DNA of 64,000 nucleotides from Yoonia sediminilitoris (GTDB taxonomy: Bacteria; Pseudomonadota; Alphaproteobacteria; Rhodobacterales; Rhodobacteraceae), in assembly GCF_003058085.1 (NCBI RefSeq), contig NZ_QBUD01000002.1:558001-622000 (forward strand). The letters are read 5' to 3'. This document shows positions 8,398 through 19,460 of the stretch, piece by piece; the first letter of the stretch is position 1, and every line of letters begins with the position of its first letter. The translations under genes were made by a program, and so were the position numbers. The notes beneath the pieces were generated by a model that saw only the letters and a list, made by a program, of their open reading frames with translations, was not told the origin of the DNA and made no database searches.

Positions 8398-9897
8398 ATG
8401 CAAGAACTGACCCACTACATCAACGGCGCACATGTCAAAGGGACTTCTGGCCGGTTTGCCGATGTCTATAATCCAGCAACGGGCGAAGTGCAGGCCAAGG
8501 TGCCGCTGGCAAATGCTGCTGAAATGGAGGCAGCCGTCGCCGCCGCCCAAGCCGCCCAGCCTGCGTGGGGTGCAGTCAACCCGCAACGCCGCGCCCGCGT
8601 GATGATGAAATTTGTCGACCTGCTTAACCGCGATATGGACAAGCTGGCCGAAGCCCTGTCCCGAGAGCATGGCAAGACCCTGCCCGATGCCGCAGGCGAC
8701 GTTCAGCGCGGGCTGGAAGTTGTCGAATTCTGCATCGGTGCGCCACATCACCTGAAGGGGGAATTCACCGACAGTGCGGGCCCCGGCATTGATATGTATT
8801 CGATGAAACAGGCGCTGGGCGTGACAGCGGGCATCACGCCCTTCAACTTTCCCGCGATGATCCCGATGTGGATGTTTGCACCTGCGATTGTCTGCGGCAA
8901 CGCCTTCATCCTCAAACCATCCGAACGTGACCCATCGGTCCCCCTTATGCTGGCCGAACTGATGGAAGAAGCTGGCCTGCCCAAAGGTGTTCTGCAGGTG
9001 GTCAATGGCGACAAGGAAGCTGTTGATGCGATCCTGCACCATGATGTGATCCAGTCGGTCGGCTTTGTGGGCTCGACCCCGATTGCGCAATATATCTACG
9101 CAACGGGATGTGCCAACGGCAAGCGGGTGCAGTGTTTTGGCGGTGCCAAGAACCATATGATCATCATGCCTGACGCGGATATGGATCAGGCCGCTGATGC
9201 GCTGATCGGTGCCGGTTACGGTGCTGCGGGCGAACGCTGCATGGCGATTTCTGTCGCGGTGCCCGTTGGCGAGGAAACCGCTGACCGTCTGATCGAAAAG
9301 CTGGTACCGCGGATCGAGGCGCTGAAGGTCGGCCCCTATACATCGGGCAAGGACGTGGACTACGGCCCCGTTGTGACCGCCGCCGCCAAGGCCAACATTG
9401 AACGTCTGGTGCAAACCGGCGTTGATCAGGGTGCCAAGCTTGTCGTCGATGGCCGTGGGTTCAGCCTGCAAGGGTATGAGGATGGTTTCTTCGTCGGACC
9501 GCATCTGTTCGACAATGTGACCCCCGACATGGACATCTACACCCAAGAGATCTTTGGCCCTGTCCTGTCCACTGTTCGCGCGAAAACCTATGAAGAGGCT
9601 ATCGGGCTTGCCATGGACCATGAATATGGCAACGGCACCGCGATCTTTACCCGCGACGGCGACGCCGCCCGCGATTTTGCGGCCCGGATCAATATTGGGA
9701 TGGTTGGTATCAATGTGCCAATTCCTGTGCCGCTGGCCTATCACACATTTGGTGGCTGGAAAAAATCCATGTTCGGCGATCTGAACCAGCACGGGCCGGA
9801 CAGCTTCAAGTTCTATACCCGCACCAAGACGGTCACATCGCGCTGGCCATCCGGTATCAAAGAGGGCGGCGAATTTTCAATTCCTGTCATGGAATAA
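8398..9897 (+). CDS. mmsA: CoA-acylating methylmalonate-semialdehyde dehydrogenase
   Basis: A 499-residue aldehyde dehydrogenase. It oxidises methylmalonate semialdehyde or malonate semialdehyde with NAD and CoA to propionyl-CoA or acetyl-CoA, a step in valine, myo-inositol and beta-alanine degradation. Features include the family hallmark ITPFNFPAMIPMWMFAPAI (about residues 142-160) and the catalytic cysteine in GAAGERCMAISVAV (about residue 281). It lacks the usual ALDH glutamate general base, as expected for MmsA. AAGAGGAGG precedes the ATG. Its nearness to the pyrimidine genes is notable because malonate semialdehyde is the end product of uracil-derived beta-alanine, but that link is an inference. 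Confidence 0.95.
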   Translation: MQELTHYINGAHVKGTSGRFADVYNPATGEVQAKVPLANAAEMEAAVAAAQAAQPAWGAVNPQRRARVMMKFVDLLNRDMDKLAEALSREHGKTLPDAAGDVQRGLEVVEFCIGAPHHLKGEFTDSAGPGIDMYSMKQALGVTAGITPFNFPAMIPMWMFAPAIVCGNAFILKPSERDPSVPLMLAELMEEAGLPKGVLQVVNGDKEAVDAILHHDVIQSVGFVGSTPIAQYIYATGCANGKRVQCFGGAKNHMIIMPDADMDQAADALIGAGYGAAGERCMAISVAVPVGEETADRLIEKLVPRIEALKVGPYTSGKDVDYGPVVTAAAKANIERLVQTGVDQGAKLVVDGRGFSLQGYEDGFFVGPHLFDNVTPDMDIYTQEIFGPVLSTVRAKTYEEAIGLAMDHEYGNGTAIFTRDGDAARDFAARINIGMVGINVPIPVPLAYHTFGGWKKSMFGDLNQHGPDSFKFYTRTKTVTSRWPSGIKEGGEFSIPVME

Positions 9898-10076
9898 CAA
9901 AGACCCGGAACGCCAAGCCCTCCATGATTGTCTGAATGATCGTGGGGGGCTGCGACGACCAGGTTTGCCATCTTGGGCGTAAGTTGCCGCTGTTTAGCGC
10001 TAACATTGGCGCTTGACGGCGCGTTGGATGCACCACTAAGTCTGCCGCATCTGTGCAGGAAGTGGAGAGCAACGCG

Positions 10077-11528
10077 ATGTATCTTGGATTGGACCTTGGC
10101 ACCTCTGGCCTGAAAACGATCCTGACAGATGAAACCGGTCGGGTGATCGAGACGGTTGAAGGGCACTATCCCAACCCGCACCCCAGACAAGGTTGGTCCG
10201 AACAGGACCCTGCAGACTGGATTACCGCCTGCGAGACGGCGTTTGACACTCTGGCCGCGCGCGTGCCTGCTGAGTTGGCCGATCTGCGCGGGATCGGGAT
10301 CAGCGGCCATATGCATGGGGCGACGCTGATTGATGCGGCTGATCAGGTCCTGCGCCCTTGTATTTTGTGGAACGATACGCGGTCTGCCCGGCAGGCAGCG
10401 TGGCTTGATCAGCAGCCTGACATGCATCGGATCACCGGGAATATAGTTTTCCCGGGATTTACCGCGCCCAAATTGCTGTGGCTCGAGGAAAACGAACCCG
10501 ATGTTTTCGCTAAGGTTGCCAAGGTTCTTTTGCCAAAGGATTACCTGCGCCTGTGGCTGACCGGCGGACATATGGGCGATATGTCCGATAGCGCGGGTAC
10601 ATCATGGCTCGATGTTGGCGCGCGTGAGTGGTCTGATCAGGCGCTTGCCACGGGCCATATGCGCCGTGACCAGATGCCGGACCTGTGTGAAGGCAGTGCT
10701 GTCAGCGGCCAGATGCGGGACGCCCTGCGCCAGCGCTGGGGGATCAAGGCCCCTGTCATCGTGGCTGGTGGCGCTGGTGACAATGCCGCGGCTGCATGCG
10801 GTGCGGGCTGTTTCAGCGAAGGGCAGGGGTTCGTGTCGCTTGGCACTTCCGGTGTATTGCTGGCGGCCAAGGATCGTTATGCGCCGGATGCGGCCTCTGC
10901 GGTTCACACCTTTTGCCATGCGGTGCCTGACCGCTGGTACCAGATGGGCGTCATTCTGGCGGCGACCGACTGCCTGAACTGGCTGTCCCGTAACCTTGGG
11001 CAGTCGGCGGCTGAACTGGCGGGGGGGCTGCCCGGGCAGATCAGCGGACCTTCCGATCTGATGTTCCTGCCCTATTTGTCGGGCGAGCGGACGCCGCACA
11101 ACAATGCTGACGTACGCGGAGCATTCATTGGTCTGGATGTGGCGCACGGCCCCGCAGACCTGACGCAAGCCGTCGTTGAAGGCGTGACATTTGCACTGCG
11201 CGATTGTCTGAAGGCGTTGGAAGGTACGGGGACCAAACTGGAAAGCGTCATCGCCATGGGTGGCGGTGCACGATCCCGCTTCTGGCTGCAAACTCTGGCG
11301 ACAACGCTGAACCTGCCTCTGCAAATCCCGGCAGGCGGCGAGTTTGGTGCCGCGCTTGGCGCGGCCCGTCTTGGTATCGCAGCGCAAACCGGGGCGCACC
11401 TGACTGACATTATGACGCTGCCAGATATCGGGGAAACGATTGATCCTCGGCCAGATTTGACAGACGCCTATGATGCGCGCTGGCAGCGCTACAGGGGCGT
11501 CTATGATGCGGTGAACCCGGATCGTTGA
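10077..11528 (+). CDS. xylB: Xylulokinase
   Basis: A 483-residue FGGY-family sugar kinase that phosphorylates D-xylulose to xylulose 5-phosphate. It opens with the ATP-binding phosphate-1 motif LGLDLGTSGLKTILTD. Further family segments are GISGHMHGATL, the sugar-binding WNDTRS, GAGDNAAAACGAG and the C-terminal AMGGGARSRFWLQ. The frame is open from 10053, but the ATG at 10077 follows GGAAGTGGAG and gives the family-typical MYLGLDLGTSG, so I use it. No other xylose genes are in the window. It stands alone between mmsA and the globin gene, so the pathway partner is not visible. Confidence 0.9.
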   Translation: MYLGLDLGTSGLKTILTDETGRVIETVEGHYPNPHPRQGWSEQDPADWITACETAFDTLAARVPAELADLRGIGISGHMHGATLIDAADQVLRPCILWNDTRSARQAAWLDQQPDMHRITGNIVFPGFTAPKLLWLEENEPDVFAKVAKVLLPKDYLRLWLTGGHMGDMSDSAGTSWLDVGAREWSDQALATGHMRRDQMPDLCEGSAVSGQMRDALRQRWGIKAPVIVAGGAGDNAAAACGAGCFSEGQGFVSLGTSGVLLAAKDRYAPDAASAVHTFCHAVPDRWYQMGVILAATDCLNWLSRNLGQSAAELAGGLPGQISGPSDLMFLPYLSGERTPHNNADVRGAFIGLDVAHGPADLTQAVVEGVTFALRDCLKALEGTGTKLESVIAMGGGARSRFWLQTLATTLNLPLQIPAGGEFGAALGAARLGIAAQTGAHLTDIMTLPDIGETIDPRPDLTDAYDARWQRYRGVYDAVNPDR

Positions 11529-11530
11529 TC

Positions 11531-11600
11531 AGGGGGGATGGATCAAGATCCATTTTACGACATTGCAAGGTCGTAAGATGGGTTTTAACCCATCCCCCTT
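11531..11600. promoter_or_regulatory. Three tandem hairpins with a competing long-range pairing, upstream of a globin gene
   Basis: Three hairpins follow one another: ATGGATC-AA-GATCCAT (11538-11553), TTACGAC-N8-GTCGTAA (11555-11576) and GATGGGTT-TT-AACCCATC (11577-11594). In addition the 5' segment AGGGGGGATGG (11531-11541) can pair with CCATCCCCCTT (11590-11600), which would break hairpins A and C. Mutually exclusive folds like this are typical of RNA switches, but nested operators for a DNA-binding regulator are an alternative. The block lies 50 bases upstream of the globin start and just after xylB. Confidence 0.6.
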
Positions 11601-11657
11601 GGAACGTTTCCTTAATGTTCCTGTGACACTTTTCCCTGACAGCAGCGGGAAAATGTG

Positions 11658-12080
11658 ATGACGCGAAACCATATCGAAACCGTCAAGGACAGTTTTCATC
11701 GGGTTTTTCCGGTCCGCAATGCGTTGTCGCAGACCTTCTACGACGAACTGTTTCGGATCGCGCCCAGCATCCGCCCGTTTTTTCCCGAGGATATGATCGA
11801 ACAACGGATCAAACTTTCGGAAACACTGACGGCTGTTGTGCAGCAGCTTCATCAACTACATCCTATGGAAGACACCATCATCGGCCTTGCGCGACAGCAT
11901 TTGGGCCACGGTACCAAGCCTGAACATTTTGCACCTGTCGGTGCTGCCCTGATCCACGCTTTGGATACACATTCGCATGGAGGGCTAAGCGAGGTGGAAC
12001 AGGACGCATGGCTATCCGCCTATGGCGCGATCACTGACCTGATGGTTGAGGCCATGTTTGCCGATGTCGTCAGTTCCTGA
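11658..12080 (+). CDS. Single-domain globin (haemoglobin-like protein)
   Basis: A 140-residue globin of the single-domain bacterial type, related to the haem domain of flavohaemoglobins. It has the B/C-helix segment FYDELFRIAPSIRPFF, the E helix, and the proximal region LARQHLGHGTKPEHFAPVG that should contain the haem-ligating histidine. There is no reductase domain. It would bind O2 or NO in the cytoplasm, and such proteins often act in NO defence. The start may be this ATG or a GTG at 11655. The structured upstream region suggests specific regulation. It is flanked by xylB and convergent pcaQ. Confidence 0.85.
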   Translation: MTRNHIETVKDSFHRVFPVRNALSQTFYDELFRIAPSIRPFFPEDMIEQRIKLSETLTAVVQQLHQLHPMEDTIIGLARQHLGHGTKPEHFAPVGAALIHALDTHSHGGLSEVEQDAWLSAYGAITDLMVEAMFADVVSS

Positions 12081-12107
12081 GCGGACACCGGGTTTTCTAC
12101 CTACCCA

Positions 12108-13031
12108 TCAGCCCGCAGAGCTAAGCCCATTGTGTTTCAATACTTTCTGAACGGCCATCCGAAATATCTGCTGGACGGGCGTTGCAGGGCTGTCGGGCCG
12201 CGCCATCATCCCGACAGGGCCTTGCGTCAGGGTCGTGTCAAATGGCAGTCGGACAAGACTGCCGTCTGCCACTTCCTCTGCGACGACGCCGCTTGAGATA
12301 ATCCAGACCGCATCCGTCTTGCGCACATAACTGCGCCCAAACGCGCCAGAAACGGAATAAATCCGGTTGGGAATGTCGGAAATCCCATGCGCAATCAGAA
12401 ACCTTGCGACCAACGGTTGAATGGCGGCCGTATGCGGCGGGCAGATCACCTGCCATTCCCCCAGACGCCGCAGGTCGGGCGCGCTTTGCAGGGGATGGCC
12501 CGCGCGTACCACAAAGGCGACTTCTTCGGTGTAGAGCTGCGTGAAGCTGACACCTTGCATCGACTTCGGTTCGCCCAGACGCCCGATGACCAGATCAAGG
12601 GTGCTCAGGCGCAGCCGTTCGATCAGATAGTCATGGGGCCCTTCCATTATCTGAAGGCTGAGATTGGGCGCAAGCTGGGCACATTCCGCCACCACATCCG
12701 GCATTAATGCCGCGGCGACACTGGGCAGCGCCCCCACGCTTAGCCGGGTTTTTTGATCGCGACCGGCTTGTTCGATTCCATCAAGCCCCTGCTGCAAATT
12801 TGCCATCGCCTGTTCTGCAAAATGTTGAAAAACTTCACCCTGTTTGGTCAATGCAATGCCAGCGCGGCTGCGCTGCATCAGTTTTGCGCCCAGCAATGCT
12901 TCAAGTTCCTTGAGCGTTTTGGAAATCGCCGGTTGGGTCAGAAAGAGTTTTTCGGCGGCGCGTTTGAGGCTGCCCTCGCGGGCGATCTCGACGAAGCACT
13001 GAATATGGCGGAATTTGATGCGGCGATCCAA
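12108..13031 (-). CDS. pcaQ: LysR-family regulator PcaQ of the protocatechuate genes
   Basis: A LysR-type activator of protocatechuate catabolism, divergent from pobA-pcaCHG. The N-terminal region has the PcaQ-typical DRRIKFRHIQCFVEIAREGS, then LFLTQPAISKTLKELEALLG. I place the start at a TTG at 13031 (307 residues): PcaQ proteins normally begin MxDRRxKFRH, GGGAAAG lies upstream, and the alternative ATG at 13073 would put both dyads of the intergenic operator region inside the coding sequence. The ATG version would add 14 residues. In other alphaproteobacteria PcaQ responds to beta-carboxymuconate. Confidence 0.9.
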   Translation of the reverse strand: MDRRIKFRHIQCFVEIAREGSLKRAAEKLFLTQPAISKTLKELEALLGAKLMQRSRAGIALTKQGEVFQHFAEQAMANLQQGLDGIEQAGRDQKTRLSVGALPSVAAALMPDVVAECAQLAPNLSLQIMEGPHDYLIERLRLSTLDLVIGRLGEPKSMQGVSFTQLYTEEVAFVVRAGHPLQSAPDLRRLGEWQVICPPHTAAIQPLVARFLIAHGISDIPNRIYSVSGAFGRSYVRKTDAVWIISSGVVAEEVADGSLVRLPFDTTLTQGPVGMMARPDSPATPVQQIFRMAVQKVLKHNGLSSAG

Positions 13032-13071
13032 ATTACTTTCCCAAAACGATAAGTAATTTCCGCAATTTATC
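13031..13071. promoter_or_regulatory. Overlapping dyads in the pcaQ-pobA control region
   Basis: An 8-base inverted repeat AATTACTT-N12-AAGTAATT spans 13031-13058. It overlaps a second dyad GATAA-N14-TTATC at 13048-13071. Both lie between divergent pcaQ and pobA and have the A/T-rich interrupted symmetry of LysR-type binding sites, so they probably form the PcaQ recognition and activation region. The exact consensus known from Sinorhizobium and Agrobacterium is not reproduced. Confidence 0.6.
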
Positions 13072-13104
13072 ATTTTTGTTTACTTTTTCAATCAGTCATT
13101 ATAG

Positions 13105-14292
<1,188 letters not shown>

Positions 14293-14305
14293 AGGAATAT
14301 CCACG

Positions 14306-15406
<1,101 letters not shown>

Positions 15407-15407
<1 letters not shown>

Positions 15408-15994
15408 TGGCCCAGAAGCTGGATTATTTGCGCGAAACGGCATCGCAGACCGCAGGCCCTTACGTACACATCGGGTTGGCCCCCGGTGCGGCCGGGTTCG
15501 AGATTTTTGACAATGAACTGGGACAGGATATCGCCGGACCCAACGCCAAGGGCGAACGGATCCGGGTCGAAGGCATTGTACGTGACGGGACGGGGTCGCC
15601 GGTCAAGGATGTGCTGATTGAAATCTGGCAAGCCAATGCCGACGGCATCTATGCCCATCCAGAAAGTGCGGGCGAGGTCGAAGAAGGTTTTCGCGGTTTT
15701 GGTCGCGTTATCCCTGCCTTTGAAACCGGAATTTGGGCCTTTGACACAATCAAACCCGGCGCGGTTGATGGTGCCCCGCACCTGAACCTTTGGGTCGTTG
15801 CACGCGGCATCAATGTCGGGCTGAACACCCGGCTTTATTTTTCGGATGAAGACAATAGCGCCGATCCGGTCCTGAACCTGATCGAGTGGGAAAACCGCCG
15901 CGCGACCTTGATTGCACAGCGTGGTGACGACGCAACCTATCGCTTTGATATTACGTTGCAAGGCGACAATGAAACGGTGTTCTTTGATGTCTGA
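15407..15994 (+). CDS. pcaG: Protocatechuate 3,4-dioxygenase, alpha subunit
   Basis: A 195-residue subunit homologous to PcaH but without the full iron-ligand set, as is normal for the alpha chain. It shares the dioxygenase core IEIWQANADGIYAHPE and starts with the family-typical TASQTAGPYVHIGLAPGAAG. It forms the alpha-beta protomer with PcaH. It is translationally coupled to pcaH at TGATG and overlaps the following BKACE gene by 8 bases, so all three should be made together. Confidence 0.95.
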
Positions 15995-16823
15995 CAAACC
16001 TTGCATTATCTGCTGTGCAATCACGGGGTCTGTTCCCAAAAAGGAAAATAACCCCGCAGTGCCGATCACTGTGACGGAACAGATCGAAAGCACCCACGAA
16101 GCCTTTGAAGTGGGCGCGACCATTGCCCATTGCCATGTGCGCAATGACGATGAAAGCCCGTCGTCTGACCCGGAAAAATTTGCACTGCTCAAGGAAGGCA
16201 TTGAAAAACACTGCCCCGGCATGATCGTGCAACTGTCCACTGGCGGGCGCTCGGGCGCGGGCAAGACCCGTGGCGGTATGCTGTCCCTTGCGCCTGACAT
16301 GGCGTCTTTGTCTGTGGGTTCGAACAACTTCCCAACGCGGGTGTACGAAAACCCGCCTGATCTGGTGGATTGGCTGGCCAGCGAGATGCGGACCTATAAC
16401 ATTAAGCCAGAGGTCGAGGCATTTGACCTGAGCCACATCCACCAGGCCGTGGCGATGAACAAGGACGGGCGCATTCCCGGCCGCCTTTATGTGCAGTTTG
16501 TCATGGGGGTGAAAAATGCAATGCCAGTCGATCGTGACGTGTTCGACTATTACATCAAGACCATCAAGCGCTTGGCTCCTGATGCCGACTGGTGTGCGGC
16601 TGGCATTGGCCAGTACCAAATTACCGTGAACGAATGGTGCATCGCCGAAGGCGGCCACACCCGTACCGGATTGGAAGACAACATGCGTCTGGACCGCGCC
16701 ACGCTGGCACCTTCGAATGCCGCTCTTGTGCAACGCGCTGTTGATCTTTGCGCCAAATACGATCGCCCCGTCGCCACATGGCAGCAGGCGCGTGACATGT
16801 TGGATGTACCGCTCCGCACGTAG
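15987..16823 (+). CDS. Beta-keto acid cleavage enzyme (BKACE, formerly DUF849)
   Basis: A 278-residue Zn-dependent enzyme of the BKACE/Kce family, which condenses a beta-keto acid with acetyl-CoA to give a CoA ester plus acetoacetate. The metal-binding His-x-His lies in ATIAHCHVRNDD. GRSGAGKTRGGMLSLAPDMA and PEVEAFDLSHIHQAVAMNK (with the conserved glutamate) follow. The ATG at 15987 lies inside the end of pcaG, so the gene is embedded in the pca operon. From this I infer that beta-ketoadipate is the substrate, giving succinyl-CoA and acetoacetate and replacing the PcaIJ/PcaF steps. The specificity is not proven by the sequence. Confidence 0.88.
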   Translation: MSDKPCIICCAITGSVPKKENNPAVPITVTEQIESTHEAFEVGATIAHCHVRNDDESPSSDPEKFALLKEGIEKHCPGMIVQLSTGGRSGAGKTRGGMLSLAPDMASLSVGSNNFPTRVYENPPDLVDWLASEMRTYNIKPEVEAFDLSHIHQAVAMNKDGRIPGRLYVQFVMGVKNAMPVDRDVFDYYIKTIKRLAPDADWCAAGIGQYQITVNEWCIAEGGHTRTGLEDNMRLDRATLAPSNAALVQRAVDLCAKYDRPVATWQQARDMLDVPLRT

Positions 16824-16935
16824 CCTTTCCGTGGGGAAATAGCTTGGGACCCCGCGTGAATGGCATTGAGATGCCCTCTGGCCAGCCGTTGCGGAATTGG
16901 ATAGAACTCTGAAAGTCCAGCAGAAAGCCTATGCC

Positions 16936-17934
16936 GTGGCGGTCACTTTGAAAGATGTCGCAGAACTTGCGGGGGTTTCCCGCTCGGCGGTGTCGCGCAC
17001 CTTTACCAAGGGGGCGTCCGTATCGGCCAAGACCCGCGCCAAAGTGACGGCTGCCGCCAGAGAATTGGGTTACAGCCCCAACGCGCTGGCCTCGTCGCTG
17101 ACGACAGGGCGGACCAAGATGATCGGCCTTGTGTCCAATAACTTTCACAATCCGATTTTCCTGAACGTCTTTGATCTGTTCACAAAGAGCCTGCAAGAAC
17201 GCGGACTGCGGCCGCTGCTGGTGAACCTGACCGATGAAGTAGATCCCGAAAACTCGCTGCGGATGCTGCGCGCCTATTCGGTTGACGGGGTGATCGTGGC
17301 GTCCTCCACGCTGCCAGCGAGCTTTTCCCAAGCCTTTGCAGATGTGGGTCTGCCTGTGGTGCATTCCTTTGGGCGGCAAACGTCAAACCCGCGGGTCGAT
17401 GTGCTGGGGATCGACAATATCGCGGCGGGACGGCTGGCTGCACAAACGCTGATCGACAGGGGGTACCGCAAGATCGCCTTTATGGGCGGGCCAGAAAGTG
17501 CGACGTCAACGCAGGACCGCCTGAAAGGGTTTGCACAGGTGGCGGACGCCGATCCGCAGGTCAAAATGACGGTCAGTTTTGCGACCAACTATTCCTTTGA
17601 TGCAGGCCGCGCGGAAATGGCGCGATTGCTACAGTCCACCCCCGCAGAGGCTTACTTTTGCGGAGATGATGTGCTGTCAATCGGTGCCTTGTCCGCCATT
17701 CAATCGGCAGGATTGCAGGTGCCTGACGATATCGGGATCATCGGCCTGAACGACATGGAAATGGCGGGCTGGGACAACATAAACCTGACAACGATCCACA
17801 ATCCGATCGGGCAGATCATTACCTCGTCGGTCGCTCTTATTGCGTCTGTCTTGGAGAATGGCAGCCACACCCCGCAGGCACAGCAGTTCGTATGTCATAT
17901 TGTTGAGCGTGGCACGCTACGCCCGTTGCCCTAG
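16936..17934 (+). CDS. LacI-family transcriptional regulator
   Basis: A regulator of about 332 residues. The LacI helix-turn-helix opens the protein (TLKDVAELAGVSRSAVSRTF, hinge region ARELGYSPNALASSL). The periplasmic-binding-protein-like effector domain runs to the end (IGLVSNNFHNPIF; YFCGDDVLSIGALSAIQSAG). The start is uncertain. I choose a GTG at 16936 because it puts the HTH at the N terminus as usual. A TTG at 16897 would add 13 residues, and neither has a strong ribosome-binding site. It lies 112 bases after the BKACE gene on the same strand, so it may control the pca operon or an unlinked sugar gene set. Confidence 0.85.
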   Translation: MAVTLKDVAELAGVSRSAVSRTFTKGASVSAKTRAKVTAAARELGYSPNALASSLTTGRTKMIGLVSNNFHNPIFLNVFDLFTKSLQERGLRPLLVNLTDEVDPENSLRMLRAYSVDGVIVASSTLPASFSQAFADVGLPVVHSFGRQTSNPRVDVLGIDNIAAGRLAAQTLIDRGYRKIAFMGGPESATSTQDRLKGFAQVADADPQVKMTVSFATNYSFDAGRAEMARLLQSTPAEAYFCGDDVLSIGALSAIQSAGLQVPDDIGIIGLNDMEMAGWDNINLTTIHNPIGQIITSSVALIASVLENGSHTPQAQQFVCHIVERGTLRPLP

Positions 17935-18003
17935 AGCCAATCAGCTGGATGCAGGCATCGCCGTCCGCCGGGCAGACCGGTGTAGGTTGCGGGCCAGATA
18001 CCA

Positions 18004-18675
18004 CTATTTCACTGGATGTACGCGGACCTTGAGTATCCGCTGCAACTTCCCAGCTTCAGTCAGTCCAAGACGCAGCATTTCTGCGGCGAAGGCGGGGCCG
18101 CCGCCCTTATCGTCAGTGCGCTCAATGATTTCTTCCACGCTGTACGTTATTCCGGGCGGGAACAGGATTTCATCCTCTTCGGGGCTATTGGAAAAACTGC
18201 GCACCGGTTTGCCGCCACGTTCAGGCGGCAGGTCGTACACAATGAGTGAATCGCGGCCGGTAAATGGCTGGCTACGGCTTGTGCTGTTCATTTCCTTGAT
18301 GGCAAATTCCATGCCTTTCTTATGCGCTTCAAGCGTATAGCGGGGTTTGACATTGTCGTACTCTTCAAGTTCAACGCCCGGGTCTTCGCGCCCGGCGGCA
18401 GCATTTTGGGCCAGACTGTATTGAGTGTCATCAATCCGGAAGATGTGCTTTTCTGCTGTTGGTGAAAGCAACTCGACCGCAGGGCCCATGATCCTGACCA
18501 GCTTCCAGCCCGCTTCGTCACCGTCTGTCTTTGTGTGCCGCACGACGTCCAAATGCCGCAACCCATCCTCTGCCCACGGGCGCAGATTTGCCGCCTGATC
18601 AATGATCCGCCCTTCTTTGCGCATGTTGATCGCTTCGGCTAGGTCAGAGTAGATATTCGCAAAGGCCGTCAGCAT
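18004..18675 (-). CDS. ADP-ribosyltransferase-like protein (predicted)
   Basis: A 223-residue protein I cannot name. The C-terminal half shows what looks like an ADP-ribosyltransferase core. An STS motif lies at residues 131-133 (KEMNSTSRSQPF). About 35 residues later comes FSNSPEEDEILFPPGITYSV, which resembles the ExE loop of R-S-E class ARTs (E167-D-E169). The upstream arginine motif is not obvious. The reading frame stays open 25 codons upstream of this ATG to a TAG at 18751-18753, without a standard start, so the gene may be 5'-truncated or use a rare start. No immunity gene is apparent beside it. Target and role are unknown. Confidence 0.6.
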   Translation of the reverse strand: MLTAFANIYSDLAEAINMRKEGRIIDQAANLRPWAEDGLRHLDVVRHTKTDGDEAGWKLVRIMGPAVELLSPTAEKHIFRIDDTQYSLAQNAAAGREDPGVELEEYDNVKPRYTLEAHKKGMEFAIKEMNSTSRSQPFTGRDSLIVYDLPPERGGKPVRSFSNSPEEDEILFPPGITYSVEEIIERTDDKGGGPAFAAEMLRLGLTEAGKLQRILKVRVHPVK

Positions 18676-18913
18676 CCCTTTGGCGTGACCGATGGTGGTG
18701 CAGGTGGTGCGGTCGGCATCTGGTGACAGGTTCGCTTTGCTGCGTTCGATCTATCTACAACCGCTGGCCCGATCTGGCGGCTTTCGCCGCCGCCGATCAT
18801 ACCCTATTGCAGTTTTGTTATGCCTTATGCCCGTTCAAAGCCGCTTTTGAACATGCGGAGCGCGCGGGGACGATAAGTGAACGATCCTGCAAGAACGGTT
18901 GGCGTGCACCCGC

Positions 18914-19387
18914 CTAGTCGCCGTGCCGCAATAGCCGTTGTTTCTGACGACCCCAGTCGCGTTTGGCCTCTGTGGCGCGCTTGTCGTGGTTTTTCTTGCC
19001 CTTCGCGGTCGCAATCTTGAGCTTCACCAGCCCGCGATCGTTGAAATACATGACCAGCGGGACAAGCGTCATGCCCTCGCGCTTGGTGGCATTCCAGAGC
19101 TTTGATAGTTCCTTGCGGCTGACCAGCAGCTTGCGCTTGCGCCGTTCTTCGTGGCTGAACATGGCTCGGTCATAAGGGGCGATGTAGGCATTCGTCAGCC
19201 AAAGTTCGCCATCATCAACCGACGCATAGCTATCGGCAATATTCGACTGGCCCGTGCGCAGGGATTTGACTTCGGAGCCGGTCAGGATAATGCCCACCTC
19301 GATGTCATCCTCGATGGCATAATCATACCGCGCGCGCCGATTTTCGGCGACGACCTTGTAATTTGTCTTTTGTGGTTTCTTGCCCAT
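18914..19387 (-). CDS. smpB: SsrA-binding protein
   Basis: A 157-residue SmpB, the RNA-binding partner of tmRNA in ribosome rescue. Typical segments are [41 protein letters not shown]-like NIADSYASV, and the basic tail [20 protein letters not shown] with RDWGRQKQ. The frame is open far upstream, but the ATG at 19387 gives the family-typical start MGKKPQ. It is transcribed away from the potassium-channel-like gene. The tmRNA gene itself is not in the window. Confidence 0.96.
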   Translation of the reverse strand: MGKKPQKTNYKVVAENRRARYDYAIEDDIEVGIILTGSEVKSLRTGQSNIADSYASVDDGELWLTNAYIAPYDRAMFSHEERRKRKLLVSRKELSKLWNATKREGMTLVPLVMYFNDRGLVKLKIATAKGKKNHDKRATEAKRDWGRQKQRLLRHGD

Positions 19388-19460
19388 AGTTGGGTTGAGA
19401 TAAGCGATAGGATGCGTGCGTACAAGGTGCGCCATAGAGCCTAATTGGTGGAGAGGCCCA

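Noticed and set aside
11575-11594. NsrR operator call for AAGATGGGTTTTAACCCATC
   Set aside because: The half-sites resemble NsrR sites, but the spacer between GATG and CATC is 10 rather than 11 bases, so I describe it only as structure.
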